Shown: positions 1 through 7,813 of the stretch, one piece after another
Layout of the letters: every line of letters starts with the position of its first letter
How positions within the stretch are numbered: position 1 is the first letter of the stretch
NCBI GenBank assembly: GCA_041592335.1
Contig: JBFHQE010000004.1
Coordinates: 62,001-126,000, forward strand
Reading direction: 5' to 3'
Origin: JBFHQE01 sp041592335
Lineage (GTDB): Bacteria; Pseudomonadota; Gammaproteobacteria; Thiohalobacterales; Thiohalobacteraceae
DNA length: 64,000 bases
Program-made: the position numbers and the translations under genes
Notes under the pieces: model-generated
Told to the model about the DNA's origin: nothing
The model's database searches: none
The model's input: the letters and a program-made list of their open reading frames with translations, nothing else

Positions 1-2
1 AA

Positions 3-227
3 GGTATCGACGCAACTGAGGAACACTGGGATGTGGTGCGCTACGTTCGCGAAGAGACTCTCGGTGGCAACGAGCCGAATGAGCGCAGCATCATGAAGGA
101 AATGGGCAAGAAATGGGGCCGCAAGGTGTCTTCCAAGGAAATGTACGAAATGTTTCCTGGAATGCCATCCAAGCAGGGCCTGAAGATCGGTGGCTGCCCG
201 CAGTCAACGCGCAAGGGTGGTTATTAA
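3..227 (+). CDS. DsrC/TusE-family sulfur relay protein (C-terminal part)
   Basis: The reading frame is open at the left window edge, so only the last 74 residues are seen. They match the C-terminal half of the DsrC/TusE/DsvC family: a HWDVVRYVRE stretch, a helical middle, then a MFPGMPSKQGLKIGG segment before the flexible tail. DsrC proteins carry persulfide or trisulfide sulfur on one or two cysteines of that tail. Here the usual inner Cys (in Q-A-C-K) is Leu and the tail ends RKGGY with no Cys near the end. The only Cys is in GGCPQS, where the family normally has Leu. This may be a regulatory or altered paralogue rather than a canonical sulfur carrier. A small conserved-looking gene follows. 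Confidence 0.8.
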   Translation, partial: GIDATEEHWDVVRYVREETLGGNEPNERSIMKEMGKKWGRKVSSKEMYEMFPGMPSKQGLKIGGCPQSTRKGGY

Positions 228-352
228 TTCTCCCCTGATCATTATTACTTGGGCCTGCCCAAAGGGGATATAGTGCATCGGGCTGGCTGGCGCTATAGTG
301 CCGCCAGCCCGTAATTGAAACGATTGAGGCGCGTTGCGCTGGAGGCGAGAAA

Positions 353-559
353 ATGAGCGATAAGGCTGAAATGATCAAGAAAATGCTTGAAATGCAGAAG
401 AAATTTATTGCATATGAGCAGGCTAACGGCGTAGAACCCAAAGATTACTATGCACCTGAATCAGGTCACGAACTGGACGGCTTCCGCCAGGAGTACATGG
501 ATCTGGCAATGAAGGTGGTCGATGCTGCACACGCAGACAAGGGTTCACACCGCAATTAA
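353..559 (+). CDS. Small hypothetical protein
   Basis: A 68-residue acidic, mostly helical protein with GGAGGCGAG as ribosome binding site just before its ATG. It has no signal peptide, membrane segment or cysteine. I do not recognise the family. It lies 125 bases after the DsrC-like gene on the same strand and is followed by a strong terminator, so the two probably form one transcription unit; a link to sulfur metabolism is only inferred from that position. Confidence 0.7.
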   Translation: MSDKAEMIKKMLEMQKKFIAYEQANGVEPKDYYAPESGHELDGFRQEYMDLAMKVVDAAHADKGSHRN

Positions 560-577
560 TTGCGAACCCTGATCGAG

Positions 578-608
578 AAAAAGCCGCGCAGTGCGCGGCT
601 TTTTTTTT
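578..608. terminator. Bidirectional rho-independent terminator
   Basis: GC-rich hairpin with arms AGCCGCGC and GCGCGGCT and a three-base loop. It is followed by eight T on the plus strand and preceded by five A, which give a T-run on the minus strand. It sits between the convergent small gene (ends 559) and the dioxygenase gene (ends 611), so it can serve both. Confidence 0.85.
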
Positions 609-610
609 GC

Positions 611-1285
611 CTATATCTCCGCCCAACGTCGCACCAGATTTACATACACATTACTGACCCAGGCCGTTTCTTCATTCTCCGGCGCTTCACGTAACAACTT
701 CTCGCGCGCTCGGCCAAGCTCGTAGAGCATATCCCGCTTACCCGCATCGCGAATCATGCTCTGCAGCCAGGTCACCGCCACCAGGCGCGCTCCCTTCGTT
801 ACAGGTGCTACCTGATGCAATGAGGATGACGGGTACATAACAGCATCGCCCGCGGCCAGCTTGGCCTTCTGGTCGCCAAAGGTCGTGCGAACGGTTAACT
901 CTCCACCTTCATATTCTTCCGGCTCGGATAAAAACACCGTAATTGAAATATCGGACCGGTAACGCTGACCGGCCGGGCCCATGATCGGATCGTCTACGTG
1001 ATCGCCGTAAGTCATGCCTTCGGTATAGCGCGCATAGAAGGGCGAGGCGATTCGGTGCGCAAACGCGGCCTGCTGATATACCGGGTGATTTATCAGGGAC
1101 ACCATCACGATGTTGTTCAACTTGGTGTATAGTGCCGACTCCTGAGACATTTCCTCGTTATGTTTTACCCGCTTGGCCTGCAACCCGGCCGACAACTTGC
1201 CATCGGTAAACTGCCCCTGCGACAACAACTCGCGCACCTGGGAGACCTGCTGCCTGGCAAGCACTTGAGGTAAATGAATCAACAT
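611..1285 (-). CDS. piuC: PKHD-type Fe(II)/2-oxoglutarate dioxygenase (YbiX/PiuC family)
   Basis: A 224-residue protein beginning MLIHLPQVL, typical of the YbiX/PiuC family (about 225 residues). The double-stranded beta-helix iron site is visible: the HxD pair in YGDHVDDPIM, the distal His in SSLHQVAPV, and the 2-oxoglutarate-binding Arg in ARLVAVTW. Family members are often iron-regulated and found beside TonB siderophore receptors; no such receptor is seen here. The substrate is unknown. It is convergent with the small gene at 353-559, and the shared terminator lies between them. Confidence 0.85.
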   Translation of the reverse strand: MLIHLPQVLARQQVSQVRELLSQGQFTDGKLSAGLQAKRVKHNEEMSQESALYTKLNNIVMVSLINHPVYQQAAFAHRIASPFYARYTEGMTYGDHVDDPIMGPAGQRYRSDISITVFLSEPEEYEGGELTVRTTFGDQKAKLAAGDAVMYPSSSLHQVAPVTKGARLVAVTWLQSMIRDAGKRDMLYELGRAREKLLREAPENEETAWVSNVYVNLVRRWAEI

Positions 1286-1320
1286 CGAACAACCCCCGAT
1301 GGAAAAACAGGTAATACACG

Positions 1321-1647
1321 ATGATACTGAATGTGCACGTCTATGATCAAACTCATGCTGTAGAAGTGTCGGATCAACTTCTGAGTGAAGCGGAAAGTTT
1401 CTTTGCCAAAATGGATAACGACATGAGCAAAGGCTACCAGATGAGTCGTCGCTGGGTGCAGAGCCCGGATGGTTACCAGCGCTGCCAGATCGCCGCCGAC
1501 AAACTGGTGACCGCGCTGGAATCCGCGAACGAAGCCATGCAACAGATGATGGCAGGTTATATTTTAAGCCGCATGCCAGGCGTCTACGGCGTTCATATCA
1601 ATATTGAAGGCGATATGACCGAACACGAATTCGAAGTTAACCAGTAA
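1321..1647 (+). CDS. Conserved hypothetical protein
   Basis: A 108-residue soluble protein starting MILNVHVYDQ, with no signal peptide. The C-terminal half contains a run of Met and small residues (AMQQMMAGYILSRMPGVYGV). I do not recognise a domain. It is divergent from the dioxygenase gene at 611-1285 and is followed two bases after its stop by the next gene, indicating an operon. Confidence 0.75.
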   Translation: MILNVHVYDQTHAVEVSDQLLSEAESFFAKMDNDMSKGYQMSRRWVQSPDGYQRCQIAADKLVTALESANEAMQQMMAGYILSRMPGVYGVHINIEGDMTEHEFEVNQ

Positions 1648-1649
1648 GC

Positions 1650-2003
1650 ATGGCAGACCTGTTCAGCGTCACGGCACCGCTGTACGTCAAACGTGATGAC
1701 GGGCGTGAACACGTCATGGCCGAACGCTTCAAACATCCGGACGGTGTTTTATTTTTCGACCTGTTCTGGCATATGCATACACCTGCCAACAAGGCCATTC
1801 ATCTGTTAACGGGTGAGATAAAAGGTGAGGGACCCTGGCGTATCGGCGATGCGGTCATCAATGTCCTCGGCTGTCAGCACACCAATCCCGACATGGCCAC
1901 AGCTTATTCCGAGTGGCAGACTTACCTGGAGAATGGCGCGCCCGACTATCCTGAAATCACGGCTATCGAAAATCTCGCCCGGGCCCGCGGTGCGGTTATC
2001 TGA
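1650..2003 (+). CDS. Conserved hypothetical protein
   Basis: A 117-residue soluble protein whose ATG lies two bases after the stop of the preceding gene, so the two are probably co-translated. It contains FFDLFWHMHTPANKAIHLLTGEIKGEGPWRIG-like sequence spanning roughly residues 31-66, with several His and Trp residues. I cannot assign a function. Its 3' end overlaps the convergent acetyltransferase gene by eight bases. Confidence 0.75.
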   Translation: MADLFSVTAPLYVKRDDGREHVMAERFKHPDGVLFFDLFWHMHTPANKAIHLLTGEIKGEGPWRIGDAVINVLGCQHTNPDMATAYSEWQTYLENGAPDYPEITAIENLARARGAVI

Positions 2004-2433
2004 CAAGATTTTTCTTCATAAAATAGTGCTGGATCTCGCCAAATAAAATATGTGAAGGCGACACTAATTCATAACCATTCGCCCGGTAGAACCCGGTCAC
2101 TGACTCTCTCGCATGCAGGATAATTTCGCGAGCACCTCTGCGACGAGCTTCTTGCTCCAGTGCATCAAGCAGCAACTTTCCAACCCCCTGGTTCCGGGAA
2201 GCCTCTCTCACCGCCATATAGCGAATCTGGGCCTGCTCAGATGAATTCCAGTGCAGGCGTGCGACACCCAGCAGTTCGCCCGCTTCAGACTGAGCGACGA
2301 GGTGATAGGCCGCATCTTCCAGGTCGTCCCGCTCACTGCCAACCGGTTGCCGCCAGGGAGCGCGTAACACCTCCCAGCGTAATTGATAGTACGCGGCAAA
2401 ATCCTGTTTTGTACGGGGTTGAGATACTCTCAT
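1996..2433 (-). CDS. GNAT-family N-acetyltransferase
   Basis: A 145-residue single-domain GNAT enzyme. The acetyl-CoA pyrophosphate-binding loop is seen as EASRNQGVGKLLLDALE (about residues 77-93), followed by the typical YRANGYE element near residue 115 (small-molecule or protein N-acetylation; substrate not predictable). The N-terminal part, with RWEVLRAPWRQP, resembles the ElaA/YjdJ type of GNAT proteins. The gene is convergent with 1650-2003, with an eight-base overlap of the coding ends. Confidence 0.85.
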   Translation of the reverse strand: MRVSQPRTKQDFAAYYQLRWEVLRAPWRQPVGSERDDLEDAAYHLVAQSEAGELLGVARLHWNSSEQAQIRYMAVREASRNQGVGKLLLDALEQEARRRGAREIILHARESVTGFYRANGYELVSPSHILFGEIQHYFMKKNLVR

Positions 2434-2765
2434 TTCTGTAGCCTAACCATGACCAGATGTGTCAGTAATATTTACGTAATTTTTAGTGTAGATTTTTTCG
2501 TTATATTCGAAATAATCATGATAATTTTCATATAAACAAGCAGTTATAACCTGTATTGTTCGACATATTTTACATAAGAAATATTTATAAGAATATCGTA
2601 AGTATCTAATATTTATTGTATTTACAGTAAATTCCCATCAAATTCCTAATAAGTCGCCATTCTTTACATAATTAAAACTCATGCACTATAACCGATTGTA
2701 TTTAAAGAATTTTAATTATGGCCCACTAATTGCTTAACTAGTGGCAGTTTAAATAGGGGTGGAAA
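2434..2765. other. AT-rich intergenic region
   Basis: About 330 bases, much richer in A/T than the flanking genes, between the divergent acetyltransferase gene and the PEP-CTERM gene. It should hold both promoters. I see no gene, no clear sigma-54 pair and no strong inverted repeat. The AAATAGGGGTGGAAA sequence right before the next ATG supplies a ribosome binding site. Confidence 0.5.
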
Positions 2766-3224
2766 ATGAAACACACACACAAAACTTTATTGACCACAGT
2801 TGGTTTTGCCCTGGCTTTGTCCGGCAATGCTAACGCCATGATGGCTGATTCTGACAACCTGCCTGAAATCGATCACGATTTTACGCTGAAAATGTGCGAG
2901 CGCTGGGATAACGCGAAACGACAAAAATTCGATGATTTATTCCAGTCCAAGCGTGAAAAGCTGGAACAGCGTTTTCCCGAGCGGGTGACAATCCGTTGGG
3001 AAGAAAAATGGGGTGACCGCGATGACTGGAGTCAGTTCAGTCGTTCGCATCGGCCATTCAAGGGATTCCATTTGAAAGATCATTTCCATGACTTCCCGCA
3101 AAAGGAATTTTGTCCGCCAGGCGAAGTTACTCCGCCTTCAGCTGTTCCTGTGCCGGCAGCGGTCTGGTTGTTCGGCTCGGGCCTGCTCAGCCTGGTAGCA
3201 GTGGCTCGCCGCAAGCAGCGCTAA
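2766..3224 (+). CDS. Exported protein with VPxPA/PEP-CTERM sorting signal
   Basis: A 152-residue protein with a signal peptide (MKHTHKTLLTTVGFALALS, cleavage near ANA). The central region is highly charged and rich in Asp, Lys, Arg, His and Trp. The C-terminal tripartite tail is PSAVPVPAAVWLFGSG, then a hydrophobic stretch, then RRKQR. That is the VPxPA variant of the PEP-CTERM signal, which is recognised and cut by an exosortase so that the protein is released to the cell surface or biofilm matrix. No exosortase is in this window. It may be a surface protein tied to exopolysaccharide; no enzymatic domain is seen. Confidence 0.85.
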   Translation: MKHTHKTLLTTVGFALALSGNANAMMADSDNLPEIDHDFTLKMCERWDNAKRQKFDDLFQSKREKLEQRFPERVTIRWEEKWGDRDDWSQFSRSHRPFKGFHLKDHFHDFPQKEFCPPGEVTPPSAVPVPAAVWLFGSGLLSLVAVARRKQR

Positions 3225-3244
3225 CCATAACGCTGGTCAGCGAC

Positions 3245-3273
3245 AAAAAACGCGCCTTTATGGCGCGTTTTTT
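3245..3273. terminator. Bidirectional rho-independent terminator
   Basis: Twelve-base-pair hairpin, arms AAAAAACGCGCC and GGCGCGTTTTTT with a TTTAT loop. It sits between the convergent PEP-CTERM gene and the oxygenase gene that ends at 3273, and works in both directions because its A- and T-runs are symmetric. Confidence 0.85.
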
Positions 3274-3884
3274 TATGCGAACACCACCCAGGTCGTGGCG
3301 ATGTATTTCACCCCGGATCTTAGCTCCTGGGCACGGTGCTCATGCGTCCAGAAGGGAGGGAACAGGATCAGTTTCCCGGCTTCGGGCGTTACCGTTAGAT
3401 CCTGAAACAGAAACTCTGTACCGCCACCATCTTCCACGGGAACATCATTCAAATACCATAAGGCAACCAGTTGCCTGGCGCTGAAATCATGGCTGCCGCC
3501 ATCGATATGCCAGTGGTAATACTCACCCGGCTGATAACGCTGCAGACCATAACCCATATCCTTGAATGGGCCTTTGAAATAGGGGTAAACCTCGCGAAAT
3601 TCCTGTAACGCCATACCAAGCGAGCGGAACAGGTTATTATCGACATCCTTCCAGTGCGACTTGCCACTGACCACCAGGTCCGTTGTCTTCTTGACCTGCT
3701 GATCTTCCGATACTGTCTGGCCAATGCGCCCCGGATACTGTTCCTGCTGCTGTTGTTCAAACCGCGCGATCATGTCGTCGCAGAGAAACCCTGGCAAGGC
3801 ATCCTTTTTTTCAAAAATAAAACTGTTTGGCGCCAGTTCCTGAATCGTCTTCAGGGCCGGACGGTGGCTGTCTTTATTCATCAT
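3273..3884 (-). CDS. 2-oxoglutarate/Fe(II) oxygenase, prolyl 4-hydroxylase-like
   Basis: A 203-residue protein with a jelly-roll dioxygenase fold. Iron ligands are seen in YYHWHIDGG (HxD) and in FWTHEHRAQ (distal His); the 2-oxoglutarate-binding basic residue would be the Lys in SGVKYIATTW. The LWYLNDVPVEDGGGTEFLF stretch is typical of the P4H/2OG-FeII_Oxy_3 family. The substrate is unknown. It is a second dioxygenase within 3 kb of the YbiX-like one but from a different subfamily. It lies 12 bases after the end of the gene upstream of it on the same strand (3897-4949), so the two are likely an operon. Confidence 0.8.
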   Translation of the reverse strand: MMNKDSHRPALKTIQELAPNSFIFEKKDALPGFLCDDMIARFEQQQQEQYPGRIGQTVSEDQQVKKTTDLVVSGKSHWKDVDNNLFRSLGMALQEFREVYPYFKGPFKDMGYGLQRYQPGEYYHWHIDGGSHDFSARQLVALWYLNDVPVEDGGGTEFLFQDLTVTPEAGKLILFPPFWTHEHRAQELRSGVKYIATTWVVFA

Positions 3885-3896
3885 GTCGCTATTGTC

Positions 3897-4949
3897 TTAC
3901 AGGGGATTCTCTTCAATCAAGCTGACAATAGCAGACTCGGCGGCGGCATCCTGTTCCATAAAGAGATGTAACGCTTCCCGGGCAATCTGCAGCCAGTGCC
4001 CATGTCCTTGCGTCATGGCCTGCTCAAGAAACGTATATTCACCTGTCTCATGCCAATGCTGGTAACCCGCGACAAGAGCAGGGAAGTGGTGCTTCCGCAA
4101 GTTGGACAGTGTCGCCATATAAAAATGCAGGCTCGCTGTCGATGAGTTGTCCCTGAGCGCGGGCAGCGTAGCGAGGCAGTCCGCCAGATTGTCCCGCACC
4201 ATGCGAACAAGCAACTGGGTACGATGGGCTGGCAGGGCCATCAACATCGTCTCCCATTGCGCCCCGAGCAGTTCGCCCGCCTTGACCTCACCCAATTCAT
4301 GTTGCAGCAGCGTATTGATTTCCGAATCCGTCATCCGGTCAAGAGAGGCCTCGAGGTCATCGTCAAAATCAAAACAGGCCACGGCGCGCCCCATGGGGTT
4401 ATCCAGCTTGTTCCAGCGCCATTCCTCCAGTTTCTCAAACACCATGCGGCGCATGGATTCACGACGAATAAAAATGGTATTACCCTGGGTCATGGCGGGA
4501 GGCGCCGTCAGGTCGCGTGCATATTCCTGATCCGCCACCAGGAGATTAAAGCCCTGTTGCTGCTCATAGGTATGCAGCCGTCCCAGAAAAAAATGCGCCT
4601 TGTTGTTATAGCCAAGCCCCGCACTGTAGACCAGGCCATGATCACTCAGGTGGTCGTTGATGAGTCCTGACTCAAAAGGCGCATAGCGGTCACCGTTTAT
4701 TCTGACGGGCTGAAAGTCCGTTGCCTCAAGCGTCTCCCATAGCGCCTCGCGCTCCCGCAACCAGTCGCCTACTTCCTCGTGGGGTAACTTGTCCGCAAAT
4801 CGATAACCTTTTTCCCAGCGATAGAGCTCTCTCATGCGCATGAGATAGACACACATGGTGTAATCGCCGGCATGCAGCGCATCAGCAATGTGACAGTTAT
4901 GTTGAACTGATTGTTGCAGGGCAGTAAATTCAGCGGGGATTGTCTGCAT
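3897..4949 (-). CDS. Conserved hypothetical protein, about 350 residues
   Basis: A largely helical soluble protein. I chose the ATG giving MQTIPAEFTALQQ at 4949; a longer frame would need a TTG at 4982. Visible landmarks are the CVYLMRMRELYRWEKGYRF segment near residue 35, RYAPFESGLIND around residue 90, and FIRRESMRRMVFEKLEEW near residue 165. It resembles the uncharacterised Sfum_1244-type family of beta- and gammaproteobacteria, but I recall this only loosely. No catalytic motif is evident. It precedes the prolyl-hydroxylase-like gene in a probable two-gene operon. Confidence 0.7.
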   Translation of the reverse strand: MQTIPAEFTALQQSVQHNCHIADALHAGDYTMCVYLMRMRELYRWEKGYRFADKLPHEEVGDWLREREALWETLEATDFQPVRINGDRYAPFESGLINDHLSDHGLVYSAGLGYNNKAHFFLGRLHTYEQQQGFNLLVADQEYARDLTAPPAMTQGNTIFIRRESMRRMVFEKLEEWRWNKLDNPMGRAVACFDFDDDLEASLDRMTDSEINTLLQHELGEVKAGELLGAQWETMLMALPAHRTQLLVRMVRDNLADCLATLPALRDNSSTASLHFYMATLSNLRKHHFPALVAGYQHWHETGEYTFLEQAMTQGHGHWLQIAREALHLFMEQDAAAESAIVSLIEENPL

Positions 4950-5059
4950 ATCGAAACACCGGGGCAATGAAATCCTTAGCAAAATAGTATACTATCCCAC
5001 CCCCCGGCGACAGTGTTCTATAACCGGGTTAAATCATTGGAAATTCATCGAGAAACGTT

Positions 5060-5632
5060 ATGGCTTTACGAGTAAAAACCCGCTGGAGTAACAAGGATAA
5101 AGAGCGCAGTATCCAGGATACCGCCAGCGCGCTGGCATTTAACCAGTGGCGCCTGTGCCAGGAGATTCTGCTGGATCTGGAGAACGAACAGTTTCAGACC
5201 GAAACCTATAAAGACCGCCTGGCGATTATGCAGGAACTGGTCAGTTTTCTGATTCACATTACCGACCGGGTTGCCTACCACCGCATGGACGATGACGAGC
5301 GTGCAGCCTTTATCACCGCGTTGGCCAAGAAACACGCCGACTATATGCAGGACAATGCGCGCGATGCCATGGGTCCCGGCGATCATCGTTCGCCGTTTAT
5401 CGAAGTACTCAATCAACGCATGGATGACCTGTCGGATTTCGGTTTCTCCGACATGGAACCGAGTTTTCAGATGACCAGGTTTTTTGGCGATGAAGTAACC
5501 AAGGTTGTGGGTGAGCGCCAGAAGAAGTGGGTCACGACCCACATCATCGATATTTCCGTACCCGAAATGATGCGAACCATGAAGCGGCTATTGAATACCT
5601 TCCTGCCGCAAAAGGAAGAAGGGAAAGCATGA
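5060..5632 (+). CDS. Conserved hypothetical helical protein
   Basis: A 190-residue soluble protein beginning MALRVKTRWSNKDK. It is rich in charged and aromatic residues and predicted mostly helical, with no transmembrane segment and only one Cys, in RLCQEILLDL. I do not recognise the family. It is divergent from the 3897-4949 gene and ends right at a terminator, so it is probably transcribed alone. Confidence 0.75.
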   Translation: MALRVKTRWSNKDKERSIQDTASALAFNQWRLCQEILLDLENEQFQTETYKDRLAIMQELVSFLIHITDRVAYHRMDDDERAAFITALAKKHADYMQDNARDAMGPGDHRSPFIEVLNQRMDDLSDFGFSDMEPSFQMTRFFGDEVTKVVGERQKKWVTTHIIDISVPEMMRTMKRLLNTFLPQKEEGKA

Positions 5633-5640
5633 GCAACAAA

Positions 5641-5666
5641 AAAGCGGGCATAAAGCCCGCTTTTTC
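5641..5666. terminator. Rho-independent terminator
   Basis: Hairpin with arms AAAGCGGGC and GCCCGCTTT around an ATAAA loop, followed by TTCTTT on the plus strand and preceded by an A-run. It ends the 5060-5632 gene and probably also the minus-strand gene that ends at 5684. Confidence 0.85.
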
Positions 5667-5683
5667 TTTAGGCCGGGAAAGGC

Positions 5684-5887
5684 TTACTTGCCAGCCCAAG
5701 CTTCAAAGCCAGAAGCATCCTTTTCCTTACCCTTTTCATAACCTGCCTGATAAGCATCGTTAGTACGCTGCTCTTCAATTTCAGGGTTCAGCCAGTAAGC
5801 ACTCTGCCAACCGATGATGTAGTCTTTGTTAACACCGGCTTCTTCCATCTTGCTAATGGCATCATAGTATTCCTGATGTGGGTTCAT
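5684..5887 (-). CDS. Small hypothetical protein
   Basis: A 67-residue acidic protein starting MNPHQEYYDAISKMEEAG. It contains GWQSAYWLNPEIEEQR and ends in EAWAGK. The ATG is preceded by GAAGGAGAGGTAAAC, a strong ribosome binding site. It has no signal peptide or Cys and I do not recognise the family. It lies about 100 bases after the TrpD-like gene on the same strand and is probably co-transcribed with it. The strong translation start suggests an abundant small protein. Confidence 0.75.
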   Translation of the reverse strand: MNPHQEYYDAISKMEEAGVNKDYIIGWQSAYWLNPEIEEQRTNDAYQAGYEKGKEKDASGFEAWAGK

Positions 5888-5984
5888 GTTTACCTCTCCT
5901 TCAACGTAAGTCTGATATCAGTTTAAATTCAAATAAAAGACAACCCTTGTCCCTTTCAATCGCAGGCCATTCGTTCCGGATCGA

Positions 5985-7118
5985 TTAACCTGCCGAGGTT
6001 GCCGCCTCAAAACGAGCCAATGCAGCACCAGAATCCAGTGCCTTTCGGACTGCATCGGCTGCTGACTGCAAAGAGTCGTAACGTTTCAGTTGCGATAACA
6101 CGATCGCACCCGAATAAACCAAACTATCGTAAGTACCGCCTTTCGCACCTTTCAGCGCCGCGATACCCAGCTCCGCCGACAGCGCCGCCATGGCATCGCT
6201 ATCGATCGGCGTGGCAATTTCATCGCCAGGTGCTGTCGAGGCAGGCGCATCGGCCGGGATCGGCACGGCACGGGTTGAAGACTCAATACCAATATCTTTG
6301 GCATTAACTTCAATGAAAGATTCTTCGCCCTTGTTTTCGTAATGCCAGATACGCGCAGGCTGCTGCAGAGAGGGCACTACGCCACCTTCGACACCACGCG
6401 CCAGAATCAGCGAATCAAAGTTGGCGAAACGGGCCAGCTCCGAGTAGATCGGCGGATAGGCCTTGTGCACGAAGCCAGTGTAAAGATGCGTTTTCTGTTG
6501 TGCCCGTACCGGACCAACCAGGACTTCTACCGTGGTGAGTACCTGCCGCTTGACCATGCGCTGACGCAGCTTGATCAAATCGTGTAGACGCGGGGCAAAG
6601 GCTGCCTGGTCTACGTAGGCCCAACCAATATCGGAGTTGGCAATGCGAGCCGCGGCTTCGCCTGAGCTGATACCGACATTGATGCCAGCTGCCTTGAGAA
6701 CCTTGTGGTGCGTGATACCGAATTTGGGACCCACGGCATCGAGACCGTGAGAAACTGCCGGCATGCCGCAAGCAGCCAGCACAGGGGCGATAAAGGGGGA
6801 GGCGGGCAGTCCACGGTTGTATCCGTCGTAGGGATCCGCGACATCGACCAGTTCGTCGACGGCCGCCGTGGCAATGTCGGCATCATCGATGATGGCCTGC
6901 AGAAAGCCTTTGTTCTCGTCATCCGTTTCGCGCTTCATGCGCAGCGCGATAAACAGGATCCCCGTTTGGATCGGATCGCACTTGTCGCCGAGAATCAGAC
7001 GCATGGCATTGCGCGCCTCGTCGTAGGACAGATCCTTGCTGTATTCAGGACCGGTCGCGACTTTCTGCACGTAGGAGCGCATGGCGACCATGGCTTCTGT
7101 GTCTGTCATTGCGTTCAT
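5985..7118 (-). CDS. Anthranilate phosphoribosyltransferase-like protein (TrpD/glycosyltransferase family 3)
   Basis: A 377-residue protein with the helical N-terminal domain of the TrpD/nucleoside phosphorylase fold (about residues 10-80, containing GDKCDPIQTGILFIALRMK) followed by the alpha/beta domain. In true TrpD the PRPP-binding loop reads GTGGD; here that place reads DPYDGYNRGLPAS, so PRPP binding of the normal kind is unlikely. The later GPKFGITHHKVLKAAG segment matches the family. No other trp gene is near. It is probably not tryptophan synthesis: TrpD2/YbiB-like proteins with a lost active site bind nucleic acids in E. coli, and homologues of this kind occur in sulfur oxidisers. Function unknown. 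Confidence 0.7.
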   Translation of the reverse strand: MNAMTDTEAMVAMRSYVQKVATGPEYSKDLSYDEARNAMRLILGDKCDPIQTGILFIALRMKRETDDENKGFLQAIIDDADIATAAVDELVDVADPYDGYNRGLPASPFIAPVLAACGMPAVSHGLDAVGPKFGITHHKVLKAAGINVGISSGEAAARIANSDIGWAYVDQAAFAPRLHDLIKLRQRMVKRQVLTTVEVLVGPVRAQQKTHLYTGFVHKAYPPIYSELARFANFDSLILARGVEGGVVPSLQQPARIWHYENKGEESFIEVNAKDIGIESSTRAVPIPADAPASTAPGDEIATPIDSDAMAALSAELGIAALKGAKGGTYDSLVYSGAIVLSQLKRYDSLQSAADAVRKALDSGAALARFEAATSAG

Positions 7119-7349
7119 AAATCATTTCCTCGCAGGCCAAATGCAGCGATGCGTGGACCACGGAATTTTTCGGACGCTGGAGTATACAGTGATACCGCAG
7201 ATCATTCGAATATCCCCATAGAGGGATATGATGAGGGTCCTGGTTCGCCACTACCCGAGTATTTTGCTAAGATGTTTCGCCTCCGCTCAACCCTGGCCTT
7301 GCCGGGGTTTATTGTTACTGTATTTTCATAATCTTAGAGGCTTAAGTTA

Positions 7350-7793
7350 ATGTCAGGTATTACTGATAATGACGACATGAATTATGCAAGCGCCCTGGCG
7401 GCTTTCGAGGCCAAGGAGTTTGCCCGCGCCGCCCAGATGTTTTCCCCATTTGCAGAGCAGGGTGATGCGGATGCCCAGCATCGGCTCGCCATCATTTTCC
7501 AGAACGGGCTGGGCATGGCGCGTAACGAGGCGCTGGCTTTGAAGTGGATGAAGGCTGCCGCGGAGCAGGGCCATGCCGTCGCGGAACATGGCCTCGGCTT
7601 CATGTACCTGGAAGGTGAGTGCGTGGAGAAAGACGGCGCCAAGGCCGCCGAGTGGTTCAAGAAAGCCGCCGCCCAGGGACTGCAGGGTTCGATGACCACG
7701 CTTGCCATGATGTACGAACAGGGCAATGGCGTTGAACAGGATCTGGAAGAAGCCAAGCGCCTCTACAAACTGGCGGGTTTTGACGACGTTTAG
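7350..7793 (+). CDS. Sel1-repeat (TPR-like) protein
   Basis: A 147-residue soluble protein made of about three to four Sel1-like repeats, seen from the recurring pattern A-x(3)G-x-x-x-A-x-x-x-L-G/A-x-x-Y, for example in AVAEHGLGFMYLEGECVEKD and SMTTLAMMYEQGNGVEQD. Sel1 repeats form alpha-solenoids that mediate protein contacts. It has no signal peptide, so it is cytoplasmic. It is directly upstream of the DsrS-like gene (20 bases between stop and start), suggesting an operon and perhaps an assembly or regulatory partner. Confidence 0.85.
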   Translation: MSGITDNDDMNYASALAAFEAKEFARAAQMFSPFAEQGDADAQHRLAIIFQNGLGMARNEALALKWMKAAAEQGHAVAEHGLGFMYLEGECVEKDGAKAAEWFKKAAAQGLQGSMTTLAMMYEQGNGVEQDLEEAKRLYKLAGFDDV

Positions 7794-7813
7794 GACGCCA
7801 GGACCTTTCCGCC

